Source of the DNA: Alphaproteobacteria bacterium
GTDB lineage: Bacteria > Pseudomonadota > Alphaproteobacteria > Rhizobiales > Xanthobacteraceae
Reading direction: 5' to 3'
Assembly (NCBI GenBank): GCA_016869215.1
Contig: VGEP01000006.1
Location: 62,001-126,000, forward strand
DNA: 64,000 bases
Below are positions 38,719 through 49,434 of this stretch, piece by piece. Under the pieces are notes generated by a model, which worked only from the letters and a program-made list of their open reading frames with translations, was not told the DNA's origin and made no database searches. The translations under genes were made by a program, and so were the position numbers. Position 1 is the first letter of the stretch, and each line of letters begins with the position of its first letter.

Positions 38719-39747
38719 CTACCCCACCTGCTCCCGCCAGTACCCCAGCGCCTCCTGCCCGGCGCGATCCGAGTAACTGAACAGCTCCAGCTCGCTGTCG
38801 GCGGCGAACGCATACGGCACCCACGGCGGGGCGACGAACACATCGTGGGCGCTCAGCGCCACCGTTTCCTCGCCGAGCGTCGCGCGGCCGGTGCCCTTGT
38901 GCACGCAGAACACTGCGCTGCCGGTCGAGCGATAGGTCTGCCCGGCAAACCCCGCGGGCAGGCGCTGCATCGTCACCGCCATGGTGGGGAACGGATGCTT
39001 TCCCGTGGCGGGATTGGCGTAGCGCAAACGATAGCCGTGCACCGGATGCGACTTGCCCGCGCGCGCCATCGAATCGAGCGCGGCGCGCGTGCGCTCGTAG
39101 GTGTAGATCAGGACCGGCGTCGAATGGCCGTCGGAGTGGAATTCGTCCGGGATGAGGTTCGCGCCATAGACCGCGACCGACTCGCCCTCGGGACGGTTCA
39201 GCGGCTGGGTGTCCTCCGGATACGGCTCGTAGAACGCAGCCCCGAAGAAGCGCGCGAACGGCGTGTCGAGGCCGTCGAGCCACACCACCGGCTTGTCTCC
39301 GAGGTTGCCGTGGTCGTGCCACGCCCAGGCCGGCGTCACGACGAAGTCGCCGGGCTTCATCGGCAGCTTCTCGCCCGCGACCGCGGTGTAGGCGCCCTCG
39401 CCCTCGACGATGAAGCGCAGCGCGCTTGGCGTGTGGCGGTGCGACGGCGCGATCTCGCCCGGCAGGATGATCTGCAATCCGGCGAACAGCGACGGCGCGA
39501 CGAAGGTGGTGCCGCGCAGGCTCGGATTCTCCAGGCACAGCACGCGGCGCGAGGCTTCCTTCTTCGTGACCAACTCGCAGGCGCGAAGGAGGTGCGGCCG
39601 CACGGTGCCGTAGCTCCAGTGCGCGGGCACGCAGGCGGTGCCGGGCTTCAAGCCTCCGACGCGCTCCCAGAGCGGGAACAGGCTCATGTCCTTCACCTCG
39701 TCCATGAACCGCCCGTAGTCGGAATTCGCCCGGCTCGCGACCGCCAT
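38719..39747 (-). CDS. Gentisate 1,2-dioxygenase-like bicupin
   Basis: The 342-residue protein has two cupin domains. The first carries the Fe-binding HxH in GEIAPSHRHTPSALRFIVEG and a later His in AWAWHDHGN; the second has degenerate ligands (FCVHKGTGRATL), as in gentisate dioxygenases, which open the gentisate ring between C1 and C2. No maleylpyruvate isomerase or fumarylpyruvate hydrolase gene is adjacent, so the substrate might also be salicylate or 1-hydroxy-2-naphthoate. GGGAG precedes ATG 39747. Confidence 0.85.
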   Translation of the reverse strand: MAVASRANSDYGRFMDEVKDMSLFPLWERVGGLKPGTACVPAHWSYGTVRPHLLRACELVTKKEASRRVLCLENPSLRGTTFVAPSLFAGLQIILPGEIAPSHRHTPSALRFIVEGEGAYTAVAGEKLPMKPGDFVVTPAWAWHDHGNLGDKPVVWLDGLDTPFARFFGAAFYEPYPEDTQPLNRPEGESVAVYGANLIPDEFHSDGHSTPVLIYTYERTRAALDSMARAGKSHPVHGYRLRYANPATGKHPFPTMAVTMQRLPAGFAGQTYRSTGSAVFCVHKGTGRATLGEETVALSAHDVFVAPPWVPYAFAADSELELFSYSDRAGQEALGYWREQVG

Positions 39748-39889
39748 GTTCCGCTCCCTTAAACCGCGCTCCTTCGGCATCGGCATTTGCGGAACTGTCC
39801 CGCCGGGCCCTGCCGCCGTCAACCGGCATTAGGAGCGGGTTAACCATGACGGCCTAGGCTCCGTCTTGTGAGTCGCTAGGGTCTGCCTT

Positions 39890-40396
39890 GTGAGTCGTAT
39901 CCACATATCGCTTGTCTCCGCTGTGTTGTTCGCGCTGGCCGCCGTGTTCGCGGCGGCGCACAGCACCTCCGCCACCTACTCCCCTCCGGATCATCTCTGC
40001 TTCGCCAGCGGGTCGGCGACCTACCGGATCGCGCCCGAAGCCCGCGCGCCCGACTTCCGGATCCGGATCGGGCGCGACGTGGCGGCGGCCGATCTGCGGA
40101 TTCAGCTCGTGGACCGCGCCGAACTGGCCGATTTCGTGCTGGTCGACGACAATCGCAGGGCCAGCGCCGCCTGCCGCTCCACCGCCACGGCCAGGACTGT
40201 CGCAATCGACGACGGCGCAGGCACGCCGGACGTCACCGTCAGCCTGACTGCCGATTGGCGCGGCGTCCACTACCGCATCTTCGTGCACTCGATCCGGTAT
40301 TCGCAGCAGGACGCCGCCGCGATCCTCGCCGCGATGTGGAAGGCCGAACAACGCCGCGCCGCGGCGGCGCGGTCCGACCTGCACGCCGGTCTCTAA
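39890..40396 (+). CDS. Small exported protein of unknown function
   Basis: The 168-residue product begins at GTG 39890 with a signal peptide (hydrophobic about 7-23, cleavage near FAAAHS). The mature domain contains FRIRIGRDVAAADLRIQLVDR and ADFVLVDDN, a beta-rich pattern, and ends in an Ala/Arg-rich helix. I do not recognise the family. It precedes the hybrid kinase gene by 170 bases on the same strand, which might link them, but there is no direct evidence. Confidence 0.6.
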   Translation: MSRIHISLVSAVLFALAAVFAAAHSTSATYSPPDHLCFASGSATYRIAPEARAPDFRIRIGRDVAAADLRIQLVDRAELADFVLVDDNRRASAACRSTATARTVAIDDGAGTPDVTVSLTADWRGVHYRIFVHSIRYSQQDAAAILAAMWKAEQRRAAAARSDLHAGL

Positions 40397-40566
40397 AACC
40401 CGACAGACAGCGTTAGCCGCGCGTCAACCATGCGGGCGATCCCCCTCGCGCTCGAAGGGGAACGGCAACGCATGCCCGGCGAGAATGCCCCCGAACTGGC
40501 TGGAGTTTGGGCCTGCCGGCGCGCCACGCGTCCGGACCGGCCCGCGGCGCAACAGGCGGGCATCGC

Positions 40567-42810
40567 ATGCAGGTACGGCCGATCAGCAACACGCCCCGGC
40601 CGCGCTTTCAGGTCGTGCGCCGGGCGCTGCTGTTCATCCTGCGCTGGACCTTCATCGCGATCGGCGCCGCCACCGCTGCTTCGGTGCTGTTCGTCCATCT
40701 CTACCGGGTCAACGAATCCATCTACGATCCGTCGCTGTTCGCCATCGGCGTCGGCGGATTGTTCTCGATGGCCTGCGGCATCATGCTGATGATGCTGACG
40801 CGCAACCGGGGACTCAACCACGATCTCCGCCGCGCCAGGGCGCGCTGCGAGCAACTGGCCGATTTCACCTGGGAGCTGAAGGAAGCGGAGGCGCGAGCCA
40901 CGAGCCTGCTCGACGCGCAGGGCGACGTGATCGTCCGGCGCGACGGTGAGGACCGCATCACCTATGCCAACGACGCGTACTGCGCGCTCGCGAACCGGAC
41001 GCGTGAGGCGCTGATGGGAACCAGGCAGGTGCTTCCGGTCGCGCGGCAGGGCCGCGTCGACGTCCAGCCGGACGGAACGCGCATTCACGACCAGGAGATA
41101 GAAACACCCGCAGGCGTGCGCTGGCTGTCGTGGCGCGATGTCGTCGTATGGGACGTCGCCAAGGACCAGGCCGAGGTGCAGAGCGTCGGCCGCGACGTGA
41201 CCGGCCGCATCGAGGCCGAGCGCGCGCTCGCCGACGCGCGCGACGCGGCGGAGGCCGCAAGCGACGCCAAGTCGCGTTTCCTCGCAGTGGTGTCGCATGA
41301 GATCCGCACGCCGCTGAACGGCATTCTCGGCATGACGGACCTGTTGCTCGACACCCCGCTCACGCCTGAGCAGACAACCTACGTCACGGCAGCAAAATCG
41401 TCCGGTGAGACGCTGCTGTCTCTGATCGAAGACGTTCTCGATTTTTCGAAGATCGAGGCCGGCCGGCTCGAGCTCGAAACGGAACCGTTCTCGCTCGTCA
41501 CCCTCGTCGAGGAAGCCGTGGAGCTTCTGGCGCCGCGCGCGCAGGCCAAGGGCCTGGACATCGCCTGCGACGTGGACGAACGGCTCTCGGGGTTTGTCCT
41601 GGGCGATGCGGCCCGCCTGCGCCAGGTGCTGCTCAACCTCGCAGGCAATGCGATCAAGTTCACCGAACGCGGCGGCGTCAGCGTCGTGGCAATGCCCGGC
41701 GCGGGACCGGACCGGGTTGCCATCGAGGTGCACGACACCGGCATCGGGATCGCGCCCGAGCATCAAGCGCGAATCTTCGACGAATTCGAGCAGGCCGACG
41801 GCGGCGAACGGCGGCAATTCGGAGGCACGGGACTCGGCCTCGCGATCTCCAAGCGCATCGTCGAGCGCATGGGAGGCGCGATCGCAGTCGACAGCACTCC
41901 CGGCCGCGGCTCGACGTTCAGGATCGACGTCGCGCTGCCGGCTGCGACGGGTCATGGCGCGCCGGAATTCGCGGCGCCCGACCTGCGCGGCATGTCGGCG
42001 CTCGTTGTCGCGCCGGACAACGCCGGAACGCCGCTGCTCGTCCGCCGTCTCCGGCGCTGGAGCGCGAACGCGGAATCGGCGGACGCGGGAGTGGCGGCCG
42101 CGCTGCTTGCCGACCGCGCATGGGACGCGCTGCTGGTCGATTTCGCGGTCGGCGAGGAAACCGCGACGGTGTTCGCCGGCATGGCCGGCGATTCCGTCCC
42201 GCGCAGAATCGTCTTGATTGCGCCGCAGGACCGTTCGCGCCTCGGCGCGTTGAAGGAAGCGGGCTTCACCGGCTACCTGATCAAGCCGGTGCGCGCGGCA
42301 TCGCTCAAGACGCGGCTCACGGACGCCGACGACGTCTTCGATACATCGCATGCGGCCCTGGACGAATCGCCGCACGCGCAGCCAGCGGCCGCCGGCGCCC
42401 GCAAGAGCCTTGCAATCCTGGTCGCCGAGGACAACGAGATCAACGTGCTGCTGACGCGCGCGCTTCTGACGAGGCTCGGCCACCTTCCCACGGTCGTCGG
42501 CGGCGGCGAAGCCGCGCTCGGCGCCTGGCGCGACGCACGCAACGCCGGCGCGCCCTTCGACCTGGTGCTGATGGACCTCCACATGCCCGGGCTCGACGGC
42601 CTCGAAGCCGCGCGGCACATCCGCGCCGAGGAGGCGGAAGCGAGCGCCGCGCCGACACCAATCGTTGCACTCACCGCAAACGCATTTCCGGAGGATCGCG
42701 AAGCGTGCCTCGCCGCCGGGATGGACGATTTCCTGGTGAAGCCCCTCGACCGGGATCGGCTCGCGGCCGTCCTGGCGCCGCTCGAAGGCGCGCCCTCCAT
42801 CGCTGCTTGA
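40567..42810 (+). CDS. Hybrid sensor histidine kinase (TM-PAS-HK-REC-REC)
   Basis: The 747-residue protein has two membrane helices (about 20-45 and 56-78), a PAS domain (about 110-215), a dimerisation/phosphoacceptor domain with His244 ([15 protein letters not shown]), a catalytic ATPase domain (N-box [12 protein letters not shown]-boxes HDTGIGI and [10 protein letters not shown]), and two receivers. The second receiver is canonical (E621-D622, D670, LVKP). The first (about 475-585) keeps D525 and K573, but Pro replaces one acidic residue and the Thr/Ser switch is missing. No partner regulator is adjacent. ATG 40567 is used. Confidence 0.93.
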   Translation: MQVRPISNTPRPRFQVVRRALLFILRWTFIAIGAATAASVLFVHLYRVNESIYDPSLFAIGVGGLFSMACGIMLMMLTRNRGLNHDLRRARARCEQLADFTWELKEAEARATSLLDAQGDVIVRRDGEDRITYANDAYCALANRTREALMGTRQVLPVARQGRVDVQPDGTRIHDQEIETPAGVRWLSWRDVVVWDVAKDQAEVQSVGRDVTGRIEAERALADARDAAEAASDAKSRFLAVVSHEIRTPLNGILGMTDLLLDTPLTPEQTTYVTAAKSSGETLLSLIEDVLDFSKIEAGRLELETEPFSLVTLVEEAVELLAPRAQAKGLDIACDVDERLSGFVLGDAARLRQVLLNLAGNAIKFTERGGVSVVAMPGAGPDRVAIEVHDTGIGIAPEHQARIFDEFEQADGGERRQFGGTGLGLAISKRIVERMGGAIAVDSTPGRGSTFRIDVALPAATGHGAPEFAAPDLRGMSALVVAPDNAGTPLLVRRLRRWSANAESADAGVAAALLADRAWDALLVDFAVGEETATVFAGMAGDSVPRRIVLIAPQDRSRLGALKEAGFTGYLIKPVRAASLKTRLTDADDVFDTSHAALDESPHAQPAAAGARKSLAILVAEDNEINVLLTRALLTRLGHLPTVVGGGEAALGAWRDARNAGAPFDLVLMDLHMPGLDGLEAARHIRAEEAEASAAPTPIVALTANAFPEDREACLAAGMDDFLVKPLDRDRLAAVLAPLEGAPSIAA

Positions 42811-42834
42811 GCCCGGCGCCGGCGCGCGCGGCGG

Positions 42835-43788
42835 CTAAAGCTTCCGCAGCGACACTTCCTCGACCATGTGGCTTGCGCCCTTTTTCAAGATCAGATCGGC
42901 GCGCTGCCGGGTCGGCAGGATGTTCTCGTGCAGGTTGACGAGATTGATGCGCTTCCAGATCGACGTGGCCGTTTCGACGGCTTCCTCGTCCGAAAGATTC
43001 GAATAACGGTGGAAGTACGACTTCGGATCGCGGAACGCGGTGCCGCGTAGCGTCAGGAAACGATCGACGTACCAGTGCTTGAGCACGTCCTCGTCGGCGT
43101 CGAGATAAACCGAGAAATCGAAGAAGTCCGAGACGAACGGGATCGCCTTGCCGTCCTTGGGCAATCGTCCGGTCTGCAAGACGTTGAGGCCCTCGACGAT
43201 CAGGATGTCCGGGCGATCGACCTCGATCCATTGGTTCGGGATCACGTCGTAGACCAGATGCGAATAGATCGGCGCGCGCACCGGCCGCCGCCCGGCCTTC
43301 ACGTCGGACAGGAACCGCAGCAGCGCCGGCAGATCGTAGCTCTCCGGGAAGCCCTTCTTCTCCATCAGCCCTTCGCGCTCAAGGACCGCATTGGGCAGCA
43401 GGAAGCCGTCGGTGGTGATGAGGTCGACCTTGGGCACGTTCGTCCAGCGGCCGAGCAGCGCCTCCAGCACGCGCGCGGTGGTGGACTTGCCGACCGCAAC
43501 CGAGCCGGCGACGCCGATCACGTACGGCAGCTTGGCGTCTTCGGTGCCGAGGAACCTTTGCTGCGCGCGGTGCAGCCGCTGGGTGGCTGCAACGTAAAGC
43601 GACAGCAGGCGCGACAGCGGCAGGTAGATGTCCTCGACTTCTTTCATGTCGAGCCGGTCGTGCAGCGAGCGCAGCCGGTTGACCTCGTCCGAAGTCAGCG
43701 TCATCGGCATGTCTTCGCGCAACGCAGCCCATTCCGCACGGGTGTAGGTGCGGTAAGGCGACAGGCCGTCGTCGACGCGCTGCTCCAT
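42835..43788 (-). CDS. coaA: Type I pantothenate kinase
   Basis: CoaA phosphorylates pantothenate, the first and controlling step of coenzyme A synthesis. The 317-residue protein has the P-loop GSVAVGKS at 95-102, [30 protein letters not shown], and FVDFSIYLD-like [13 protein letters not shown]. The ATG shares one base with the hisE stop (TAATG), so it is likely co-translated with the histidine genes upstream. Confidence 0.97.
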   Translation of the reverse strand: MEQRVDDGLSPYRTYTRAEWAALREDMPMTLTSDEVNRLRSLHDRLDMKEVEDIYLPLSRLLSLYVAATQRLHRAQQRFLGTEDAKLPYVIGVAGSVAVGKSTTARVLEALLGRWTNVPKVDLITTDGFLLPNAVLEREGLMEKKGFPESYDLPALLRFLSDVKAGRRPVRAPIYSHLVYDVIPNQWIEVDRPDILIVEGLNVLQTGRLPKDGKAIPFVSDFFDFSVYLDADEDVLKHWYVDRFLTLRGTAFRDPKSYFHRYSNLSDEEAVETATSIWKRINLVNLHENILPTRQRADLILKKGASHMVEEVSLRKL

Positions 43789-44102
43789 TATCGGGAGGCC
43801 TTTTCTTCCAAGCCGGACTTCTTGGTGCGGGTCTCCAGCAGCGCCTCGACCTCGGCGAGCGTCACGCCGCGCGCCTTGAGCATGACCAGCAGGTGATAGA
43901 GCACGTCGGCGCTCTCGCCGATCAGCCGCTCACGGTCCTCGCCGACCGCGGCCAGCACCGCCTCGACCGCCTCCTCGCCGAACTTCTTGGCGCATTGGTT
44001 CACGCCCCGATCGAGCAATTGCCGGGTGTAGGACTTGTCCGCGCTGGCCGACGACCGCTCGGCGATGCGCCGCTCCAGGTCGGCGAGGGTAAATTGGGTC
44101 AT
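43788..44102 (-). CDS. hisE: Phosphoribosyl-ATP pyrophosphatase
   Basis: HisE removes pyrophosphate from phosphoribosyl-ATP in step two of histidine synthesis. The 104-residue all-alpha protein shows the MazG-like metal motif: [14 protein letters not shown] and [13 protein letters not shown]. It is a stand-alone HisE, not fused to HisI. It lies between hisF and coaA on the same strand. Confidence 0.96.
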   Translation of the reverse strand: MTQFTLADLERRIAERSSASADKSYTRQLLDRGVNQCAKKFGEEAVEAVLAAVGEDRERLIGESADVLYHLLVMLKARGVTLAEVEALLETRTKKSGLEEKASR

Positions 44103-44158
44103 GGTTCGTTGCCCATAGCACCTTCCGGCGAAGCCGGGGAGTAGCCCCGGCGGCGGCG

Positions 44159-44935
44159 TTAAGGATCGAGCCGCATGGGCAGGCCGGCCCTGGCCATGTG
44201 CTCCTTGGCCTGCCGCACGGTGTATTCCCCGAAATGGAAGATCGAGGCCGCGAGCACCGCCGTGGCGTGGCCATCGCGAATGCCCTCGACCAAATGATCC
44301 AGCGTGCCGACCCCGCCGGACGCGATGACCGGCACCGGCACGGCGTCCGCCACCGCCCGGGTCAGCGCGATGTCGAAGCCCGACCTGGTGCCGTCGCGGT
44401 CCATGGAGGTGAGCAGGATTTCGCCGGCACCGAGCGAGACCACTTCGCGCGCGTAGGCCACCGCATCGAGCCCGGTCGGATTGCGCCCGCCGTGGGTGAA
44501 AATCTCCCAGCGATCCGGCTCGCCCGGCATCGACACGCGCTTGGCGTCGATCGCCACCACGATGCACTGGTCGCCGAACTTCTCCGCCGCCTCTTTCACG
44601 AACGCACGCCGGTTCACCGCCGCGGTGTTGATCGACACCTTGTCGGCGCCGCAGGTCAGCAGCTTGCGGATGTCGTCGACGGTGCGCACGCCGCCGCCGA
44701 CGGTCAGCGGCATGAAGCAGGCTTCGGCCGTGCGCGTCACCACGTCGAAGATCGTGTCGCGGTTCTCGTGGCTCGCGGTGATGTCGAGGAAGCAAAGCTC
44801 GTCCGCGCCCGCGGCGTCGTAAGCGATGGCGGCTTCCACTGGATCGCCAGCGTCGCGCAGGTTGACGAAGTTGACGCCCTTGACGACTCGGCCGTCCTTG
44901 ACGTCGAGGCAGGGTATGACGCGGACTTTGAACAT
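44159..44935 (-). CDS. hisF: Imidazole glycerol phosphate synthase, cyclase subunit
   Basis: HisF uses ammonia produced by HisH to make imidazole glycerol phosphate and AICAR. The 258-residue TIM barrel has the catalytic Asp in [15 protein letters not shown], the phosphate-binding LTVGGGVRT, the second Asp in VVAIDAKR, and VIASGGVG. The usual neighbour hisA lies to its right, but an unrelated gene (44952-45911) separates them here. Confidence 0.98.
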   Translation of the reverse strand: MFKVRVIPCLDVKDGRVVKGVNFVNLRDAGDPVEAAIAYDAAGADELCFLDITASHENRDTIFDVVTRTAEACFMPLTVGGGVRTVDDIRKLLTCGADKVSINTAAVNRRAFVKEAAEKFGDQCIVVAIDAKRVSMPGEPDRWEIFTHGGRNPTGLDAVAYAREVVSLGAGEILLTSMDRDGTRSGFDIALTRAVADAVPVPVIASGGVGTLDHLVEGIRDGHATAVLAASIFHFGEYTVRQAKEHMARAGLPMRLDP

Positions 44936-44951
44936 CGGGCCTTGAATAGCC

Positions 44952-45911
44952 TTACTGTTCCCAGGTGTCGACCTTCGGACGGCAGACCTCCTTAAGGAGT
45001 ATCGTTTCTGCCTCGGAACCCCCGATCAATTGCAGCACACGGCACATCCGCCTGGGGGACAGCTCAAGCATGCCAAATGGCGGAGCCCATGACTGCACTT
45101 TGCGCGACATGATTTGCACGACAGCCCCTGCGTGCGGCTGGGCCCTCGGTCCAAGCAGAGCCAGCGCATGGGCCAGTTCATAGAATCGATTGCGGGCCAG
45201 CCGCGGAATGGGGTCTTTAGGATTGTCCTTCAGGATATCGTCCAGCAGCGCCGTGATCCTTGCCAAAGCCTGCGGATGTCCCGCAGCCAGCGCAAGCTGC
45301 GCGGCAGTCGTGCCCAGCGCGTCATTCGTGTTGATCGCTTCGAAGGCCTGTTCGGACCACGGCGTGGCGACATCGCCAAACTCAGCGAGCACGACCCGCG
45401 CCAGCGATCGAATGTCGTGCCGTACGCCATAGTCGTTGATTATCGCGAATTTACGAAAAGCAGTAGCCGCCACAGCCTCAACGATCTTCGGATCGCGCGG
45501 ACCAAGGCGCCGCGCCAGACGCAATTCGTCTCCGTTCAAGTAAGATCCGGCAAAAGTGCGGTCGGCCAAAGTAATCTTCGCGATTTCGTCGTCAGACCGG
45601 CGATCGAGACACAGCCGGCGAGTCGTCTTTTCGTCGATCCAACGGTATTGATCGTTGCCAAGATGCCGCTTGGCCGCAACCAGCATCGTGGCGTGCCGGC
45701 GGAAATCTCGAAGCACCTGAACGACAAGCTCCTCGCGCTGCCGCTCCTCGGCATTCATTTCGTCGCAGTCCGACGCGATGCGAAGCCAGTGCGGCGCAAC
45801 CTCCATGGGCGGAGTCCGTATCGGCGCTTTCGGCCAAACCACCGCGGGCACATACGCACGGGCCAATAGCGTCAGCAGCACCGTGGCCAGAACGATCCCG
45901 AGATATTTCAT
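44952..45911 (-). CDS. Orphan exported or membrane-anchored protein inserted in the his cluster
   Basis: The 319-residue product begins with a signal or anchor sequence ([21 protein letters not shown]) and is otherwise alpha-helical, with segments such as [25 protein letters not shown] (given here as two parts, residues near 205-230) that suggest HEAT- or ankyrin-like repeats. I recognise no family. Base composition is lower than its neighbours: hand counts of the 60-base lines at 45001, 45061 and 45541 give 37, 33 and 32 G+C, against 40 for the line at 44401 in hisF. It splits hisA from hisF, so it was probably acquired. Confidence 0.68.
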   Translation of the reverse strand: MKYLGIVLATVLLTLLARAYVPAVVWPKAPIRTPPMEVAPHWLRIASDCDEMNAEERQREELVVQVLRDFRRHATMLVAAKRHLGNDQYRWIDEKTTRRLCLDRRSDDEIAKITLADRTFAGSYLNGDELRLARRLGPRDPKIVEAVAATAFRKFAIINDYGVRHDIRSLARVVLAEFGDVATPWSEQAFEAINTNDALGTTAAQLALAAGHPQALARITALLDDILKDNPKDPIPRLARNRFYELAHALALLGPRAQPHAGAVVQIMSRKVQSWAPPFGMLELSPRRMCRVLQLIGGSEAETILLKEVCRPKVDTWEQ

Positions 45912-46123
45912 CGCGTGGAAGCGCCGTCGCTGGAATTGTCAGGCAGCATCCTACGGCTGGAAAACCAATCGAGCCCTGAATGAACCGCCGAAAATTTGCG
46001 GTATTTGGCACAAATATGGGCAACGCACGGTAAACAGGCCATGGCCACGATCCCGGCATTGACCGTCGAAATGCCGCGCCCCTCACTTGTGCAGACGAGA
46101 TACGACGCGAAGTTCGAATGTCG

Positions 46124-46861
46124 CTATCGCCTGCGCGCCTCGCGCAGCATCCGCAGCGCCTCCGCCGCATCGAGCCGCCCGTCGTAGAGCGCGCGTCCGG
46201 CGATTGCGCCTTCGAGCTTCTTCGCGCGGGGTTCGATCATGACCTTGATGTCTTCGATCGAGGCCAGCCCACCCGACGCGATCACCGGAATCGAGATGGC
46301 GTCGGCGAGCGCGATGGTCGCGTCCCAGTTGATGCCTTGCAGCATGCCGTCGCGCGCCACGTCGGTGTAGACGATGGCCGCCACGCCCGCGTCTTCGAAT
46401 CGCTTGGCAAGCTCCAGCGCGGTGAGCTGCGAGGTCTCCGCCCAGCCTTCGACCGCGACCTTGCCGTCCTTGGCGTCGAGGCCGACTGCGACGCGCTTGG
46501 GAAATTTCTTCGCGGCTTCCTTCACCAGCGCCGGATCGCGCACCGCCGCGGTGCCGATGATCACGCGGTTGACGCCCTTCGACAGCCAGCCTTCGACCGT
46601 CGCCATGTCGCGGATGCCGCCGCCGAGCTGCACGCACAGGCCGACGGTTTCGAGAATCCGTTCCACCGCCGAAGCGTTCATCGGCTTGCCGGCGAACGCG
46701 CCGTCGAGATCGACCACGTGCAGATGGCGGAAGCCTTGCGTTTCGAAGATATGCGCCTGCGCCGCCGGATCGCGGTTGAACACGGTCGCGCGCGCCATGT
46801 CGCCCTGCTGCAGGCGCACGGCGAGGCCGTCCTTGAGGTCGATGGCGGGAAACAGGATCAC
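46124..46861 (-). CDS. hisA: HisA: phosphoribosylformimino-AICAR-phosphate isomerase
   Basis: HisA isomerises ProFAR to PRFAR in histidine synthesis. The 245-residue TIM barrel shows [15 protein letters not shown] with the catalytic Asp, [35 protein letters not shown] with the second Asp, and [14 protein letters not shown] chose GTG 46861, which overlaps the hisH stop as GTGA and gives the normal N-terminus; a GTG at 46870 would add three residues. Confidence 0.96.
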   Translation of the reverse strand: MILFPAIDLKDGLAVRLQQGDMARATVFNRDPAAQAHIFETQGFRHLHVVDLDGAFAGKPMNASAVERILETVGLCVQLGGGIRDMATVEGWLSKGVNRVIIGTAAVRDPALVKEAAKKFPKRVAVGLDAKDGKVAVEGWAETSQLTALELAKRFEDAGVAAIVYTDVARDGMLQGINWDATIALADAISIPVIASGGLASIEDIKVMIEPRAKKLEGAIAGRALYDGRLDAAEALRMLREARRR

Positions 46862-47508
46862 GGCTTCCACTTCAGGAAATTGGCGATCAGCGCAAGGCCG
46901 AGCCGCTGGCTCTTCTCGGGATGGAACTGCGTGCCGGCCATGGTGTCGCGCGCCACGATCGCCGTGACCGGCCCGCCGTATTCGGCCTGCGCCACAAGGT
47001 CGGCGCGGTCGGCCGGATTGAGCTGATACGAATGCACGAAATAAGCGTGCAGGCCGTTCGCGCCGAGCGGGATGCCGTCGAGCAGCTCGTGCTGTGTGCG
47101 CGCATCGAGCGTGTTCCAGCCCATGTGCGGGATCTTTAGCGACGGATCGGATGGCGCGATCTTGTCGACCTCGCCCGCGATCCAGCCAAGGCCTTCGGAG
47201 ACGACATATTCGCGGCCGCGCTCGGCCATGAGCTGCATGCCGACGCAGATGCCGAGGAACGGCCGGCCTTTGCCGCGCACCGTCTCCTCCAGCGCCTGCA
47301 CCATGCCGGGCACCGCGTCGAGCCCACGGCGGCAGTCGGCAAACGCGCCCACTCCGGGGAGCACCACGCGGTCGGCGCGCCGCACGGAGTCGGGATCGCG
47401 GGTCACCACGATCGGCTGATCGTGGCCGCTCTCGCGCGCCGCGCGCTCGAACGCCTTGGCAGCCGAATGCAGATTGCCGGAGCCGTAGTCGACGATGGCG
47501 ACGGTCAT
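46858..47508 (-). CDS. hisH: Imidazole glycerol phosphate synthase, glutamine amidotransferase subunit
   Basis: HisH hydrolyses glutamine and channels ammonia to HisF. The 216-residue class I amidotransferase has [17 protein letters not shown], the catalytic Cys in [11 protein letters not shown], and the His/Glu pair in [14 protein letters not shown]. It overlaps hisA by four bases and follows the DUF2628 gene by four. Confidence 0.97.
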   Translation of the reverse strand: MTVAIVDYGSGNLHSAAKAFERAARESGHDQPIVVTRDPDSVRRADRVVLPGVGAFADCRRGLDAVPGMVQALEETVRGKGRPFLGICVGMQLMAERGREYVVSEGLGWIAGEVDKIAPSDPSLKIPHMGWNTLDARTQHELLDGIPLGANGLHAYFVHSYQLNPADRADLVAQAEYGGPVTAIVARDTMAGTQFHPEKSQRLGLALIANFLKWKP

Positions 47509-47512
47509 GGAA

Positions 47513-48013
47513 TCACGGACGCGACTGCGGCTCGGGAAACAGGCCGATGACATCCTGCGCCGGCGCCGGCATTCGCGACGGTGTGCCGGCGACGACCGTG
47601 CCGGATTGCACCGCAGCCGGAGCGGCCTGCGAGCCGTGCGCCGTCCAGAGATCGAAGAACCGCCGTTCGGCGCTTTCCATGTCGGATGCAACGACGACGC
47701 CGTGGCTGCGCCAGCGCCGCAGGCTGAAGCGCCGCAAGGTGGCGGCCTCGAAGCCGATCAACAGCGCGATGAGAAGGCCGACGAGCAGCTTCACGCCGGT
47801 CGAAATGCCCAGCGCGGTTAGCGCCATCTGCACCGCCGTCGTCACTACAACGAACCCGAGCAGCACCAGCCACATGCGATGCCGCAGCATCCACAGCGGT
47901 CCGAGGACAAAGGCCCAGAAATAGAACCCGTCGCGCACAAAGACGAAGCGCTCGGGATCGGACTCGTCCGACCCTTTCCGCGGCCGCGGCTCGTGCACTG
48001 TATAGACCGTCAT
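47513..48013 (-). CDS. DUF2628 membrane protein in the his cluster
   Basis: The 166-residue protein has a soluble N-terminus ([19 protein letters not shown] is the family signature), two or three membrane helices (about 30-45, 49-70, 74-90) and a cytoplasmic Ala/Pro-rich tail. DUF2628 proteins occur between hisB and hisH in many Hyphomicrobiales, but no role in histidine synthesis has been shown. Confidence 0.85.
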   Translation of the reverse strand: MTVYTVHEPRPRKGSDESDPERFVFVRDGFYFWAFVLGPLWMLRHRMWLVLLGFVVVTTAVQMALTALGISTGVKLLVGLLIALLIGFEAATLRRFSLRRWRSHGVVVASDMESAERRFFDLWTAHGSQAAPAAVQSGTVVAGTPSRMPAPAQDVIGLFPEPQSRP

Positions 48014-48070
48014 GTCCGTTCTCCGCCCGCCGAAGCCGTCATGGCCCTCAAGCGGGGAGGAAATGTGGTG

Positions 48071-48730
48071 TCAGCCGCCGAGCGAACCCTTGGTCGATGG
48101 AATTTCGCCCGCGGCCCGCGGATCGATCGCCAGGGCCGCACGCAAGGCGCGCGCCAGAGCCTTGAAGCACGACTCCGATATATGATGGTCGTTGGAGCCG
48201 TACAGCGTCTCGACGTGCAGCGTCAGGCCGGCGTTCATCGCAAAGGCCTGGAACCATTCCTGAACCAGCTCGGTGTCGAACGCGCCGATCTTGTCGCGCC
48301 CGAACTTGACCTTGAACACCAGGAACGGCCGCCCCGACACGTCGACCGCAACGCGCGTCAGCGCCTCGTCCATGGGCACGTGCACGTCGGCGTAGCGCGC
48401 GATGCCCTTCATGTCGCCGAGCGCCTTCTTCACCGACTGGCCGAGCGCAATGCCGACGTCCTCGGTGGTGTGGTGGTGGTCGATGTGCAGGTCGCCCTTC
48501 GCTTTCACCGTTATGTCGATGCGGGAGTGCCGGGCCAGCAGGTCGAGCATGTGATCGAAGAAGCCGATCCCGGTCGAAATCTGCGAGGCACCCTTGCCGT
48601 CGAGATCGACCGCGACCTCGATATCGGTTTCCTTGGTGGCGCGCCGGACCGACGCCCGGCGGCCGCCGGCGGCGCGGGCAGGCGCCTTGGACACCGCCTT
48701 CCGGGAAACAGTCTTGCGGCCGCGAGCCAT
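48071..48730 (-). CDS. hisB: Imidazoleglycerol-phosphate dehydratase
   Basis: HisB dehydrates imidazole glycerol phosphate with a di-manganese centre. The 219-residue protein has the two metal motifs [17 protein letters not shown] and [16 protein letters not shown]. It is the monofunctional form, without a phosphatase domain. A Lys/Arg/Ala-rich extension of about 30 residues precedes the usual start of the fold ([11 protein letters not shown]); there is no clear ribosome site at ATG 48730, so the true start may be internal. It diverges from hslV. Confidence 0.95.
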   Translation of the reverse strand: MARGRKTVSRKAVSKAPARAAGGRRASVRRATKETDIEVAVDLDGKGASQISTGIGFFDHMLDLLARHSRIDITVKAKGDLHIDHHHTTEDVGIALGQSVKKALGDMKGIARYADVHVPMDEALTRVAVDVSGRPFLVFKVKFGRDKIGAFDTELVQEWFQAFAMNAGLTLHVETLYGSNDHHISESCFKALARALRAALAIDPRAAGEIPSTKGSLGG

Positions 48731-48864
48731 CTGGAATCGCCTGTTTTCAGGATTCGAACGGGCGCCCTTCTATCAGGGGTTGGCGGATTCCGCCACCTTT
48801 GGCCGGGGCGCGTTTGCAATACAATGAACCGGCCCATACATGGCTTCGTCACCGGGACAATCGC

Positions 48865-49434
48865 ATGCAGACGGCGCAATCGGACCTCTGGCACGGCACC
48901 ACCATTCTCACCGTTCGCAAGGGCGGCAAGGTCGTCATCGGCGGCGACGGCCAGGTGTCCATCGGCCAGACCATCGTGAAGGCCAACGCCAAGAAGGTCC
49001 GCCGGCTGGGCAAAGGTTCGGGAGGATTGGGCGACGTGATCGGCGGCTTTGCCGGCGCGACCGCGGACGCTTTCACGCTGTTCGAGCGGCTCGAGGGCAA
49101 GCTCGAGCAATATCCCGGCCAGCTCACCCGCGCCGCCGTCGAGCTCGCCAAGGACTGGCGCACCGACCGCTATCTGCGCCGGCTGGAGGCCATGATGATC
49201 GTGGCCGACGCCAGCGTCTCGCTTGTATTGACCGGCACCGGCGACGTGCTGGAGCCGGAAGCCGGCGTCATGGGCATCGGCTCAGGCGGCAACTATGCGC
49301 TGGCGGCCGCGCGGGCGCTGATGGACAGCGCACACGACGCCGAGTCGATCGTGCGCCGCTCACTCGACATCGCCGCCGACATCTGCGTCTACACCAACCG
49401 CAACGTCACCATCGAGACGCTCAATGCCGGTTAG
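48865..49434 (+). CDS. hslV: ATP-dependent protease subunit HslV (ClpQ)
   Basis: HslV is the proteolytic double hexamer of the HslVU protease. In the 189-residue protein the catalytic Thr lies in [20 protein letters not shown], after an N-terminal leader of about 11 residues ([11 protein letters not shown]) that must be removed to free it; such a leader is typical of alphaproteobacterial Hsl[21 protein letters not shown] and [16 protein letters not shown] are the other signatures. In the divergent region with hisB, TACAAT at 48820-48825 could be a -10 box. hslU is separated from it by a GNAT gene. Confidence 0.96.
   Translation: MQTAQSDLWHGTTILTVRKGGKVVIGGDGQVSIGQTIVKANAKKVRRLGKGSGGLGDVIGGFAGATADAFTLFERLEGKLEQYPGQLTRAAVELAKDWRTDRYLRRLEAMMIVADASVSLVLTGTGDVLEPEAGVMGIGSGGNYALAAARALMDSAHDAESIVRRSLDIAADICVYTNRNVTIETLNAG

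Noticed and set aside
45996-46187. A 63-codon frame on the plus strand at the hisA end
   Set aside because: It runs antisense into hisA, has no ribosome site, and looks like a chance frame.
46858-46870. A longer hisA start at GTG 46870
   Set aside because: HisA proteins normally begin with ILFPAIDLK, which is given by GTG 46861 overlapping the hisH stop as GTGA.
48745-48775. A tRNA T-arm-like GTTCGAATCC on the minus strand upstream of hisB
   Set aside because: The flanking bases do not form the five-base T stem, and no acceptor, D or anticodon arm can be drawn around it.
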